From the NCBI RefSeq assembly GCF_001635455.1, contig NZ_LWEH01000613.1, positions 186,001 through 250,000 of the forward strand: a stretch of DNA of 64,000 bases, given 5' to 3'. How positions within the stretch are numbered: position 1 is the stretch's first letter; the number at the start of each line of letters is the position of its first letter. The position numbers and the translations under genes were made by a program. Origin of the DNA: Vibrio sp. HI00D65. Its GTDB lineage: Bacteria; Pseudomonadota; Gammaproteobacteria; Enterobacterales; Vibrionaceae. The notes under the pieces are model-generated. The model saw only the letters and a program-made list of their open reading frames with translations. It was not told where the DNA came from and did not search any database. Positions 17,930 through 26,348 of this stretch are shown here, one piece after another.

Positions 17930-18676
17930 ATGTACAGAAAATGGTTTGCGATGGTGTTTTTATTAACCATGGTTTCTGCCTGCAACGGCAGTGGTGGTAG
18001 CGGTGATGCAGGTCGGAGCGAGTTGATTAGCTTTGAGGCAAAAAAAGTCGGTAAGCACATTGTGATTCCTGAAGAGCAGTCTTCCTCCTCTATCAGCCCT
18101 GAACATTATCAAACATTGGTAGTCTCATTGCTGAGTTCGTACGTTGATGTCAATCAAGACAATAATATTTTTTTAACCGATCTGAATCCGGTGAATTTTA
18201 GCGCGCCTCAAGGTGGACTGATTCAGGATTATCACCATATTGGTCATAGTTGCTTTTATGTTGTTGATAGCAACACGAAAGAAGACGTTGCGAATATTTG
18301 TGGTTTGTTGATGAAAGAGTTTGAGAAAGGAAAAGTGAATACTGTCGCGACCATTGCAAAGTATCAGGGGCGTGATTATGTGTTCTTGACCGATGGCTCA
18401 GCTTTTCGTCGCGAGGATGCAAAGTTTGTCGTACAAAACACAACTGATAAGGTATATGACTATACGGCCAAGTGTGAGTCGGGTTTAGAACGCAATGGTC
18501 AAATTAAGAAGTATTCTATTACCAAAGGTATCGAGGATACGATTGCTAAGTGTTCTAACGGCGAAGATTATACAGAGCTGACCATAAGCAAAGCGAGCGG
18601 TGGTGAATCTCAGGTTTTTACTCACAGTGATTTACCGGATGGTAATGTTTACCTTATCTTAACGGATGGCAATTAG
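17930..18676 (+). CDS. Predicted lipoprotein of unknown function
   Basis: This 248-residue exported protein has a lipoprotein signal peptide. It has basic MYRK, a hydrophobic core and a VSAC lipobox with Cys at about residue 17, followed by a glycine/serine linker. Two further cysteine-containing stretches (HIGHSCFYV and NICGLL; AKCESG and AKCSNG) could form disulfides in the periplasm. ATG 17930 is chosen because AGAGG lies just upstream and the signal peptide starts there, although the frame extends 72 bases further. No family is recognised. It stands alone, with its own terminator. Confidence 0.7.
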   Translation: MYRKWFAMVFLLTMVSACNGSGGSGDAGRSELISFEAKKVGKHIVIPEEQSSSSISPEHYQTLVVSLLSSYVDVNQDNNIFLTDLNPVNFSAPQGGLIQDYHHIGHSCFYVVDSNTKEDVANICGLLMKEFEKGKVNTVATIAKYQGRDYVFLTDGSAFRREDAKFVVQNTTDKVYDYTAKCESGLERNGQIKKYSITKGIEDTIAKCSNGEDYTELTISKASGGESQVFTHSDLPDGNVYLILTDGN

Positions 18677-18775
18677 AGCCTGTTGACCTTTCGTATTTAA
18701 ATGCTGTTAGACCCTAACGCAATGTCTCTATTACTATTAGTAAAGGGCTGCAGCAATGAGCGAGTAAACGATTAT

Positions 18776-18822
18776 CGAAGGGCGAAAAGCGGAGAAAGCC
18801 GCTTCCGCCCTTCGGCTTTTTC
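18776..18822 (+). terminator. Nested hairpin terminator
   Basis: An outer stem CGAAGGGCG / CGCCCTTCG (18776-18784 and 18806-18814) overlaps an alternative stem AAAGCCG / CGGCTTT ending in TTTTTC. The second form looks like a rho-independent terminator for the lipoprotein gene. The two stems are mutually exclusive. Confidence 0.7.
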
Positions 18823-18907
18823 AATTGTACGAGCAGAGAGACGATAACGGCTTCTGTATCTCGAATCCCAAATCTGCTGTTTCGATCACAAAATTTCCTT
18901 TCCACCC

Positions 18908-18935
18908 CTTGGGATCTTCCGTATCGCCCCAACAT
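18908..18935 (+). promoter_or_regulatory. Candidate sigma-32 (heat-shock) promoter of groESL
   Basis: CCCCTTGGGA resembles the sigma-32 -35 element (CTTGAAA). After 12 bases comes CCCCAACAT, resembling the -10 element CCCCATNTA. The pair lies about 70 bases upstream of the groES start, where a heat-shock promoter is expected. Confidence 0.65.
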
Positions 18936-19002
18936 ACTCTTTAACCCAATGCCCATCGTGGCAACTATCAAATTAAATGGAAATTATCAGGAGATACGAC
19001 CG

Positions 19003-19293
19003 ATGAATATCCGTCCTCTACACGACCGAGTTATCGTTGAGCGCCAAGAAGTTGAATCTAAATCTGCTGGTGGCATCGTTCTAACTGGTTCTGCTGCTGA
19101 AAAATCAACTCGCGGTACAATTCTGGCTGTGGGCAAAGGCCGCATCCTAGAAAATGGTTCAGTACAACCATTGGACGTTAAAGTTGGCGACACGGTTATC
19201 TTTGCTGAAGGCTACGGCACTAAAACAGAAAAGATCGACGGCAAAGAAGTTCTGATCATGTCTGAAAACGACATCATGGCGATCGTTGAGTAA
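19003..19293 (+). CDS. groES: Co-chaperonin GroES
   Basis: This 96-residue Hsp10 forms the heptameric lid of the GroEL folding chamber. The N-terminal MNIRPLHDRVIVERQEVE and the mobile loop SAGGIVLTGSA are visible, as are GDTVIFAEGYG and the C-terminal ILIMSE-like end. ATG 19003, with CAGGAGATA upstream, is preferred over an in-frame ATG at 18949 because it gives the standard length. groEL follows after 52 bases. Confidence 0.97.
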   Translation: MNIRPLHDRVIVERQEVESKSAGGIVLTGSAAEKSTRGTILAVGKGRILENGSVQPLDVKVGDTVIFAEGYGTKTEKIDGKEVLIMSENDIMAIVE

Positions 19294-19345
19294 TCCGCGC
19301 TATACAAACTGAACTGACTGAATAAAGAATTTAAAGGAAATAAAG

Positions 19346-20992
19346 ATGGCTGCTAAAGACGTTAAATTTGGTAACGACGCACGAGTTAAAATGCTAGAAG
19401 GTGTAAACGTTCTGGCTGACGCAGTAAAAGTAACGCTAGGCCCTAAAGGTCGTAACGTTGTTCTAGACAAATCATTTGGCGCACCAACGATCACTAAAGA
19501 TGGTGTTTCTGTTGCACGTGAAATCGAACTTGAAGACAAGTTCCAAAACATGGGCGCACAAATGGTTAAAGAAGTGGCTTCACAAGCGAATGACGCTGCG
19601 GGTGACGGTACAACTACAGCTACAGTTCTTGCTCAAGCTATCATCACTGAAGGCCTAAAAGCGGTTGCAGCTGGCATGAACCCAATGGATCTTAAGCGCG
19701 GCATCGACAAAGCAGTTGTTGCAGCAGTTGAAGAGCTAAAAGCACTTTCAGTTCCATGTGCAGATACTAAGGCTATCGCACAAGTAGGTACTATTTCTGC
19801 AAACTCTGACGCGACAGTAGGTAACATCATTGCTGAAGCAATGGAAAAAGTAGGTCGTGATGGCGTTATCACTGTTGAAGAAGGCCAAGCTCTACAAGAC
19901 GAGCTAGACGTTGTTGAAGGTATGCAATTCGACCGCGGTTACCTATCTCCTTACTTCATCAACAACCAAGAAGCGGGTTCTGTTGATCTAGAAAGCCCAT
20001 TCATCCTTCTTATCGATAAGAAAGTTTCAAACATCCGTGAACTTCTTCCGACTCTAGAAGCGGTTGCTAAGGCATCTCGTCCACTTCTAATCATCGCTGA
20101 AGATGTAGAAGGCGAAGCACTTGCAACGCTAGTTGTGAACAACATGCGCGGCATCGTGAAAGTTGCTGCTGTTAAAGCACCTGGTTTCGGCGACCGTCGT
20201 AAAGCAATGCTACAAGACATCGCTATCCTAACTGGCGGTACGGTTATCTCTGAAGAGATCGGTCTAGACCTAGAGAAAGTTACTCTAGAAGACCTAGGTC
20301 AAGCTAAGCGTGTAACTATCACTAAAGAAAACTCAACCATCATCGATGGCGCGGGTGAAGAAGCAATGATCCAAGGTCGTGTTGCTCAAATCCGTCAACA
20401 AATCGAAGATGCAACTTCAGACTACGACAAAGAGAAACTACAAGAGCGCGTTGCTAAGCTAGCTGGCGGTGTTGCAGTAATCAAAGTTGGCGCTGCGACT
20501 GAAGTTGAAATGAAAGAGAAGAAAGACCGTGTAGAAGACGCACTTCACGCAACTCGCGCTGCCGTTGAAGAAGGTGTGGTTGCTGGTGGTGGTGTTGCGC
20601 TTATCCGTGCTGCATCTAAAGTGGCTAACATTGAAGGCGACAACGAAGAGCAAAACGTTGGTATCCGTGTTGCACTACGTGCAATGGAAGCGCCTATCCG
20701 TCAAATCACTAAGAACGCAGGTGACGAAGAGTCTGTTGTTGCTAACAACGTTCGTGCTGGCGAAGGTAACTACGGTTACAACGCTGCGACTGGCGAGTAC
20801 GGCGACATGATCGCTATGGGTATCCTAGATCCAACTAAGGTGACTCGTAGTGCACTACAATTCGCGGCATCCGTTGCTGGTCTAATGATCACAACAGAAG
20901 CGATGGTAACTGACCTACCACAAACAGATGCTCCAGCAATGCCTGATATGGGTGGCATGGGCGGTATGGGTGGCATGGGCGGTATGATGTAA
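19346..20992 (+). CDS. groEL: Chaperonin GroEL
   Basis: This 548-residue Hsp60 forms the double-ring ATP-dependent folding chamber. Visible motifs are the nucleotide-binding region TLGPKGRNV and DGTTTATVLA, and GGGVALIRA near residue 415. The GGM-repeat tail (GGMGGMGGMGGMM) is present. The length and tail match the main chaperonin of gamma-proteobacteria, so this looks like the primary copy. AAGGAAATAAAG precedes the start. Strong codon bias fits high expression. Confidence 0.98.
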   Translation: MAAKDVKFGNDARVKMLEGVNVLADAVKVTLGPKGRNVVLDKSFGAPTITKDGVSVAREIELEDKFQNMGAQMVKEVASQANDAAGDGTTTATVLAQAIITEGLKAVAAGMNPMDLKRGIDKAVVAAVEELKALSVPCADTKAIAQVGTISANSDATVGNIIAEAMEKVGRDGVITVEEGQALQDELDVVEGMQFDRGYLSPYFINNQEAGSVDLESPFILLIDKKVSNIRELLPTLEAVAKASRPLLIIAEDVEGEALATLVVNNMRGIVKVAAVKAPGFGDRRKAMLQDIAILTGGTVISEEIGLDLEKVTLEDLGQAKRVTITKENSTIIDGAGEEAMIQGRVAQIRQQIEDATSDYDKEKLQERVAKLAGGVAVIKVGAATEVEMKEKKDRVEDALHATRAAVEEGVVAGGGVALIRAASKVANIEGDNEEQNVGIRVALRAMEAPIRQITKNAGDEESVVANNVRAGEGNYGYNAATGEYGDMIAMGILDPTKVTRSALQFAASVAGLMITTEAMVTDLPQTDAPAMPDMGGMGGMGGMGGMM

Positions 20993-21019
20993 TCATTCCT
21001 CGCTATTCATAGTGAAATT

Positions 21020-21049
21020 AAAAACGGAGACTTCGGTCTCCGTTTTTGT
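21020..21049 (+). terminator. Terminator of groESL
   Basis: The perfect stem AAAAACGGAGAC / GTCTCCGTTTTT with a TTCG tetraloop begins 28 bases after the groEL stop. A near copy is found at 23752-23780. Confidence 0.95.
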
Positions 21050-21405
21050 TACAGAGCATTAGGGGTAATTGAATGTTGTCCTCTGAAGATTTCAATAGCG
21101 TCGTTAATAATTAATTCGACAAGACTATGAAGTGGCGCTGTATGCATGGGTACTCAACATTCAGCAGGAGTGTTATCATACCCCTCAAATTTTTAGGATA
21201 CTCCATATTCAAAAGTATGGAACACATACTTTGCCCAATCAGTTGGCAATATGTACAACATGAGTTTTTATAGGGACTCTCAGGGGCTGAACAAATATTG
21301 CGTGATAGCCCAACTATATTGTCACGTAAGTATATGGAAAAACTATCGGAAGTCGATGAAGCCGTTCATCGCAAGAGCATTTATTGAGTCTAAGTTGGTC
21401 TAGTT
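21050..21405. other. Leader of the kds island, possible gene remnant
   Basis: This is 356 AT-rich bases without a convincing gene. Bases 21251-21403 form a 50-codon frame ending 2 bases before kdsC. A different frame, open from about 21274 to the TGA ending near 21395, reads ILRDSPTILSRKYMEKL and ends in HRKSIY. That ending faintly resembles the RRS-(I/L)-(Y/F) segment of NeuB-type synthases. It may be the decayed end of a gene that once lay upstream of kdsC. Confidence 0.3.
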
Positions 21406-21969
21406 ATGTTGGATAAGTTAGTTTGTAAAAATATAAAAATGGTATTGCTTGATGTTGATGGTGTTATGACTGATGGTTCCATATACATTAATAAAGACGG
21501 TGAGTTTTTTAAATCATTTAATGTTAAAGATGGTTTAGCTATCGAGTTATTACGTAGTCATAATATTCTTGTTGGTGTTATTTCAGGTAAAGCAAGTGCT
21601 GCTTTAGATACTCGTTGTCAGCAATTGGGGTTTGATGAAATAATTACCGGTTGTAAGAATAAATTACCTGCTTTGATTGATATCTGCTCTAAATATAAGA
21701 TATCAGCAGATCAAATTGCATTCTTGGGAGATGATGTCCTAGATATCCCTATCTTCGAAAAAGTTGGGTTAGCCGTCGCTCCTATTGATGCTCATAGTCT
21801 AGCTATTAGTAATGCTGATTGGGTATCAAGTCTAAAGGGGGGAGACGGGATGGTCAGAGAATTTGTCGATTTACTTCTGACAAACCAACTCAACCTTTCA
21901 CTAAAAGAAGTTTACAAACCTTTGCTTGATAAGATTCGCCTTGATGATGTGGCAACAATGGAGCAATAA
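21406..21969 (+). CDS. kdsC: 3-deoxy-D-manno-octulosonate 8-phosphate phosphatase (HAD family)
   Basis: This 187-residue C0-type HAD phosphatase releases phosphate from KDO-8-phosphate. DVDGVMTDG (nucleophile D16 and acid/base D18) is followed by FNVKDGLAIELL, GVISGKAS, and FLGDDVLDIPIF holding the Mg2+ aspartates. It lacks a cap domain, as KdsC does. It lies 3 bases before kdsB, giving an operon kdsC-kdsB-kdsD. Codon use is AT-rich compared with groEL and gpmI, suggesting horizontal acquisition. A related nonulosonate phosphatase is possible if the original upstream gene was a NeuB-like synthase. Confidence 0.85.
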   Translation: MLDKLVCKNIKMVLLDVDGVMTDGSIYINKDGEFFKSFNVKDGLAIELLRSHNILVGVISGKASAALDTRCQQLGFDEIITGCKNKLPALIDICSKYKISADQIAFLGDDVLDIPIFEKVGLAVAPIDAHSLAISNADWVSSLKGGDGMVREFVDLLLTNQLNLSLKEVYKPLLDKIRLDDVATMEQ

Positions 21970-21972
21970 AAG

Positions 21973-22728
21973 ATGAGTGTTAAAGTAGTAATTCCCGCAA
22001 GATATGGTTCATCTAGGCTGCCAGGAAAGCCTCTACTCACGTTGCTTGAAAAGCCAGTGGTGTGGCATGTGATTGAACGTTGTAAAGAAGCTGGTATTGA
22101 GCAGAATGATATTTTTGTTGCGACTGATGATCAACGCATAGTCGATGCATTAAAATCTGAAAATATTCAAGTTGTTTTAACTTCACCAGAGCACCAATCT
22201 GGTACTGACCGTATAAATGAAGTTTCTTTAATTAAAGGTTGGAGTGAAGATACTATTATTGTGAATGTGCAAGGTGATGAACCAATGATCCCTCCTGCAC
22301 TCATTCAACGGATAGTATCTTTTACTCAGTTACATACTTCATATGATATCACAACAGCTGTCGTTCCTTTGGTCTCTGCTGATGATTTTATTAATACCAA
22401 TGTGGTCAAAGCTATTGTTGGTCATAATGGTCGTGCACTTTACTTTACTCGCTCAGCATCACCAATTAACCGTGATACCCCAAATGACTTGTCATTGGCC
22501 AAAAGACACATCGGAATTTATGCTTATCGGGCTTCATCGCTAAAACAATTTTGTTCATATCCTGAAGATGAGCTTGAGAATTATGAAAAGCTAGAACAAC
22601 TACGTGCCTTGAGCCATGGCATGAATATTGGAGCAATAGTGTTTGAAGGGGCTGTGCCTCATGGGATTGATACTATTGAAGACTATGAAAATACTAAAAA
22701 AATAATGGATGAAAAAACCGATGGTTAA
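21973..22728 (+). CDS. kdsB: 3-deoxy-manno-octulosonate cytidylyltransferase (CMP-KDO synthetase)
   Basis: This 251-residue enzyme activates KDO with CTP. IPARYGSSRLPGKPL at residues 6-20 is the nucleotide-binding signature. IFVATDD, HQSGTDRINEV and NVQGDEPMIPP match KdsB. The length is normal. As an island copy it may serve a capsule (KpsU-like) rather than lipid A core. It overlaps kdsD by 20 bases or by 8, depending on the kdsD start. Confidence 0.9.
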   Translation: MSVKVVIPARYGSSRLPGKPLLTLLEKPVVWHVIERCKEAGIEQNDIFVATDDQRIVDALKSENIQVVLTSPEHQSGTDRINEVSLIKGWSEDTIIVNVQGDEPMIPPALIQRIVSFTQLHTSYDITTAVVPLVSADDFINTNVVKAIVGHNGRALYFTRSASPINRDTPNDLSLAKRHIGIYAYRASSLKQFCSYPEDELENYEKLEQLRALSHGMNIGAIVFEGAVPHGIDTIEDYENTKKIMDEKTDG

Positions 22729-23653
22729 CTCGATCGATATCGCAAAACAAGTAATTCAGACCGAAATTGACGGTTTGGATTATATGGCAAAGAGATTAGG
22801 CTCTGAATTTGAAGTTGCTATAAACGCTATTATCAATACCAAAGGCCGTACCATTATCTGTGGGATGGGGAAATCTGGGATTATAGGAAAGAAAATAGCT
22901 GCATCTTTTGCGAGTACGGGTACGCCTAGCTTTTTCATGCACCCTGGAGAAGCTTTTCACGGTGATCTGGGAATGGTCAAACCTGAAGATGTATTTATTG
23001 CTATCTCGAACTCAGGTGAGACGGATGAAGTTTTGAAACTGTTGCCGTTCTTACGAGATAATGGAAACTTCATCATTGCTATTACAGGAAGAGAAAACTC
23101 TACACTAGCAGTAAACTCACACTGTCATTTAGATATTGCTGTGCCTAAAGAGGCGTGTCCTCTGCAGCTTGCCCCTACATCTTCTACAACAGCTACTCTT
23201 GTTATGGGGGATGCTTTGACTGTAGCCCTTATGGACGTTCGTGGGTTCCAACCAGAAAACTTCGCTCGCTTCCATCCTGGGGGAAGCTTAGGTCGAAGAC
23301 TGCTGTCGAAAGTTCAAGATGAAATGTTCTCTGACAGCCTTCCTAGTGTTGCATCAAATGCAGACTTTACATCTATCATTCATAAAATATCATCGAGCCA
23401 TTTAGGTTTAACATTGGTTAATCTGAATGATGAGTCTTTAGCTATTATTACAGATGGTGATTTACGAAGAGCGATGGAGTCGAAAGGACGAGATGCTTTT
23501 GATCTTGTTGCAAAAGATATTGCGACGCTCAACCCAGCTTCAATATCTCCTGAGGCGCATGTACAAGAGGCTTACGAGGTAATGGAGAATAAAGGAATTA
23601 CTTCATTGATCGTCGTAGAGAATAATTCTGTAGTGGGTATTTTGAAGAAATAG
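22709..23653 (+). CDS. kdsD: D-arabinose 5-phosphate isomerase (KdsD/KpsF type), shortened C-terminus
   Basis: This 314-residue enzyme interconverts ribulose-5-phosphate and arabinose-5-phosphate, the first step of KDO synthesis. A SIS domain (ICGMGKSGIIGKKIA and MHPGEAFHGDLGM) is followed by two CBS domains. The protein stops at VVGILKK, just where relatives continue with about ten more residues (H-x-HDLL-type ending). Neither other frame restores that tail. The end may be a rearrangement scar near the island border. A second start at 22721 is possible. KpsF is the alternative name in capsule loci. Confidence 0.87.
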   Translation: MKKPMVNSIDIAKQVIQTEIDGLDYMAKRLGSEFEVAINAIINTKGRTIICGMGKSGIIGKKIAASFASTGTPSFFMHPGEAFHGDLGMVKPEDVFIAISNSGETDEVLKLLPFLRDNGNFIIAITGRENSTLAVNSHCHLDIAVPKEACPLQLAPTSSTTATLVMGDALTVALMDVRGFQPENFARFHPGGSLGRRLLSKVQDEMFSDSLPSVASNADFTSIIHKISSSHLGLTLVNLNDESLAIITDGDLRRAMESKGRDAFDLVAKDIATLNPASISPEAHVQEAYEVMENKGITSLIVVENNSVVGILKK

Positions 23654-23751
23654 CTTGGGCTTTGTGGTTTTGGCTTTGATTCTATTAATGAGGTCAGGAG
23701 CTTTTTCTATCTCCACGTCTCTCGTCATTATCTAACCATACTAACACCTTG

Positions 23752-23780
23752 AAAACGGAGGCTTCAGTCTCCGTTTTTTT
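23752..23780 (+). terminator. Terminator, near duplicate of the groEL terminator
   Basis: The stem AAAACGGAGGC / GTCTCCGTTTT with loop TTCA and a T-run differs from the groEL hairpin at only a few positions. It lies about 100 bases after the shortened kdsD. Confidence 0.9.
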
Positions 23781-23948
23781 ATGTCCTGACGTCGTCACTC
23801 CCTACAGTGAGGCACGAACGTGATAGGGAATCTTTCGTGTTATGCATCAAAATGTGTGTCGATGGCTACTCTTACCTCTTATCGTATCCCTTTCTTTATA
23901 TTGCTCTTTCTGATTTACCGTCTTATATTCAACAGTACAGTTATGACG

Positions 23949-23975
23949 TTGACATAACATGGATAGCTGTTAAAT
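23949..23975 (+). promoter_or_regulatory. Candidate sigma-70 promoter
   Basis: A perfect -35 TTGACA (23949-23954) is followed after 15 bases by TTAAAT. It is the likely promoter for the exported-protein gene 67 bases downstream. Confidence 0.45.
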
Positions 23976-24041
23976 AAAGGATAATAAACGCTTGATTGAT
24001 ATTATAAAATCAAGTTAACAATAGTCAGTGGAGACTCCCCA

Positions 24042-24599
24042 ATGAAAAAACTACTTTCAGTACTTGCTGTGTCGGCAGCGGTAATGGCACCAGCGGCATT
24101 CGCTTCTTCGCCTGTTATGTTTTCAACGGTAAATGGTTACAACTCACCAGACTCTGATAGTGTTGGTGGAGTACGCTTGGCGGTACTACACGGGCAAGTC
24201 AGTGATGTTAAAGGTCTTGACCTTGCGGTTGTGGGGATGTCTGAGACTCAAACGACAACGGGTGTGAACCTGGGTATTTTTGGTGCATCGAAAGTGAATC
24301 AAGAAATGAAAGGTGCATCACTGGGCTTCTTTAACTGGAATACGGGTAAAACGACTGGCCTTAACTTTGGTGCTGTGAACATCACTAACGATGTAAAAGG
24401 CGCAAACGTGAGTTTCGTAAACTACTCTGAAGGCGACACTATGGTTGATGTTGGTGCGGCGAACCTTTCAGACACTTCAACAGTTCAAGTTGGTCTCTTC
24501 AACAAAACGAAAAAAATTGAAGGTGTACAAATAGGCTTGCTCAACTGTGCCGATAACGGTTTCTTCCCGTGCTTCCCAATTGTGAACTTTGCTAAGTAA
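24042..24599 (+). CDS. Exported repeat protein of unknown function
   Basis: This 185-residue protein has a clear signal peptide (MKKLLSVLAVSAAVMAP, cleavage near AFA-S). The mature part consists of about six repeats with the pattern G-hydrophobic-x-hydrophobic-G-hydrophobic-hydrophobic-N: GVNLGIFG, GASLGFFN, GLNFGAVN, GANVSFVN, VQVGLFN and GVQIGLLN. This looks like the small beta-solenoid-like surface repeats of the LA_2272/VC2662-type proteins, though that name is from memory. It has its own promoter and terminator. Periplasm or cell surface is likely. Confidence 0.7.
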   Translation: MKKLLSVLAVSAAVMAPAAFASSPVMFSTVNGYNSPDSDSVGGVRLAVLHGQVSDVKGLDLAVVGMSETQTTTGVNLGIFGASKVNQEMKGASLGFFNWNTGKTTGLNFGAVNITNDVKGANVSFVNYSEGDTMVDVGAANLSDTSTVQVGLFNKTKKIEGVQIGLLNCADNGFFPCFPIVNFAK

Positions 24600-24625
24600 G
24601 GCTTAGTGTTACTACTGTGATTCGT

Positions 24626-24658
24626 AACGCCTAAGTGCTTCTTACTTAGGCGTTATTT
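24626..24658 (+). terminator. Terminator of the exported-protein gene
   Basis: An 11-bp perfect stem AACGCCTAAGT / ACTTAGGCGTT has a 7-base loop and a following T-rich stretch. Confidence 0.85.
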
Positions 24659-24794
24659 CTACTCTGTATTTTCTGATCCATTTTCAAACTCTCTCGTGCT
24701 GAATAATATAAGCATGTTGTTTTATATTTATTGTTGCAGTAAGTTAATTCATAAGTACAATGTGCGCTAAATTCACAACGATGATTGATATGCT

Positions 24795-26273
24795 TTGATT
24801 AATCCCCATACTATCGATTTTAAAAAGGCTTTCTTTGGCCTGACCGCCAGTTTTTTAGTAGTTTTGAGCTTGTTGCTCTTTGATTCAGCGGAAGAATCAG
24901 ACAAACAGTATGGATCAGAAAATCAAGGCGTAACACATGGACTCACTGAACTCACTCAGATACTGAATGCGCTAGAGTACAACATTACAGCGCTCCACCC
25001 ATTGCATGGTGAGACTTATACCTTTCCGTATGAAAAAAAGACGGAAGACGATAGCTGCTATTTCATTAGTGAAGGGCAGAAAGACCCTCTTTTTGATTTT
25101 ATGTTCTCTGGCCCTACCGAGATGTGTGACTCTCAATCTGCGCTGTATGCGGAAGCGAGCAAGCGTCTGTTTATTGCCCCAACGATGGCTTACTTTACGA
25201 ACACCATCAGTAGTGTCTCTGCCATTTATTTTATTTCCAAAGATAAATTTATCATCTCGGCCCCCTCTGATATTGCTCAATATATGAGAGGTGATACGTT
25301 TGACTCGATCGTTAGTCGTCGGCCCTATTGGATCAATACCATCCGCTTTGGCGTATCTCAAAATAGAGATAAGGTTGTCTATACTGGCCAATACGACGAT
25401 TACCTGACTGGTGAGAAAGTGGTGACTTTAACCAAAGGGATCTATATCAACGGTGAGTTTAAAGGGGTATTAGGTATTGATGGCTATACCTCTAGCTTAT
25501 TTTCGAATGCGAAGCATGGCTATGAGATCACCAGTGTCAGCGGCAGAAATAAATATGGCTTATTGGATTACACTTTTTCACAACCCTTGTATGTGGATGG
25601 TGTGAATACGCAGCTGTATTTGACCATTCAAGAAACAAAGAGCGAGCACTTCTTACACATATTGGAAAGGGACTACAAAGGGGTACTGATACTCTTTTTC
25701 CTATATGTGATTGCAGCATGGTGGCTATGGCGATTTTATCGTGAGCAAAGACACCGCCGTTTAAATGATCTTTCAATGACCGATCCATTAACAGGGTTAC
25801 TCAATCGCAGTGGCTTTGAAGCGCAATTTTTGGCGCAAGATGAGAGAAAAATCTTAGGGGTTGGTGTCTTTGAAATCGATGATTTAAAGGCGATCTGCGA
25901 TCGGTATGGCAATGAGATTGGTGATAGGGTGATTTGTCACGTTGCTGAAGTTATCGCCAACAGCGTGAGACAACACGATATCGTGGCGAGATTTGATGGC
26001 CGGGAGTTCGTGGTGGCGATTGCAGGAGAGTCGTCAGAATTGCTTTCGTCAATATTTGAACGAATCCAGAGCGATATTAGTTTACAGAACTACCAGTGTC
26101 TGACAGGAGAGAAAGTGGCTATCTCGGTTTCTGGGGGAGCAGTGCTCTACTCTCTACATAAGTTCGAAAGTATCGGACACCTATGGAAAAATCAGAGTGT
26201 CCGTTCTTCAAGTAAACAACTGGGCATTGCCAAGTCCTTGGGCGCAAATCAACTGTGTATCCACGTTCATTGA
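24795..26273 (+). CDS. Membrane sensor with degenerate GGDEF domain
   Basis: This 492-residue inner-membrane protein has an N-terminal TM (about residues 14-28), a periplasmic Cache-like region of about 260 residues, a second TM (ILFFLYVIAAWWLW), and a C-terminal GGDEF domain (DPLTGLLNRSGFE onward). The active-site motif is D-G-R-E-F at residues 401-405 instead of GG(D/E)EF, so cyclase activity is doubtful. The RxxD inhibitory site (RQHD) directly before it is kept. The only suitable start is TTG at 24795. It may bind c-di-GMP rather than make it. Confidence 0.8.
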   Translation: MINPHTIDFKKAFFGLTASFLVVLSLLLFDSAEESDKQYGSENQGVTHGLTELTQILNALEYNITALHPLHGETYTFPYEKKTEDDSCYFISEGQKDPLFDFMFSGPTEMCDSQSALYAEASKRLFIAPTMAYFTNTISSVSAIYFISKDKFIISAPSDIAQYMRGDTFDSIVSRRPYWINTIRFGVSQNRDKVVYTGQYDDYLTGEKVVTLTKGIYINGEFKGVLGIDGYTSSLFSNAKHGYEITSVSGRNKYGLLDYTFSQPLYVDGVNTQLYLTIQETKSEHFLHILERDYKGVLILFFLYVIAAWWLWRFYREQRHRRLNDLSMTDPLTGLLNRSGFEAQFLAQDERKILGVGVFEIDDLKAICDRYGNEIGDRVICHVAEVIANSVRQHDIVARFDGREFVVAIAGESSELLSSIFERIQSDISLQNYQCLTGEKVAISVSGGAVLYSLHKFESIGHLWKNQSVRSSSKQLGIAKSLGANQLCIHVH

Positions 26274-26282
26274 TGTACAAAA

Positions 26283-26306
26283 AAGCCTAGTCGCATGACT
26301 AGGCTT
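26283..26306. terminator. Bidirectional terminator
   Basis: The 10-bp perfect stem AAGCCTAGTC / GACTAGGCTT has a GCAT loop. It serves the GGDEF gene and, with a better T-run on the minus strand, the convergent MgtC-family gene. Confidence 0.85.
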
Positions 26307-26348
26307 CTTCGTCTTTGCAGTCGTCCTTATAGGTAACTGAGTGTGGCT

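Larger units (their letters stand above)
18677..19002. other. Intergenic region between lipoprotein and groES
   Basis: This 326-base gap contains a large hairpin terminator (18776-18819), then the heat-shock-like promoter (18908-18935) and the groES ribosome-binding site CAGGAGA. The rest shows no coding signal. Confidence 0.6.
23654..24041. other. Intergenic region after the kds island
   Basis: This 388-base gap holds a near copy of the groEL terminator (23752-23780) and a promoter-like pair at 23949-23975. The ribosome-binding region of the exported-protein gene (AGTGGAGAC) comes just before 24042. Nothing coding is seen. Confidence 0.5.
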
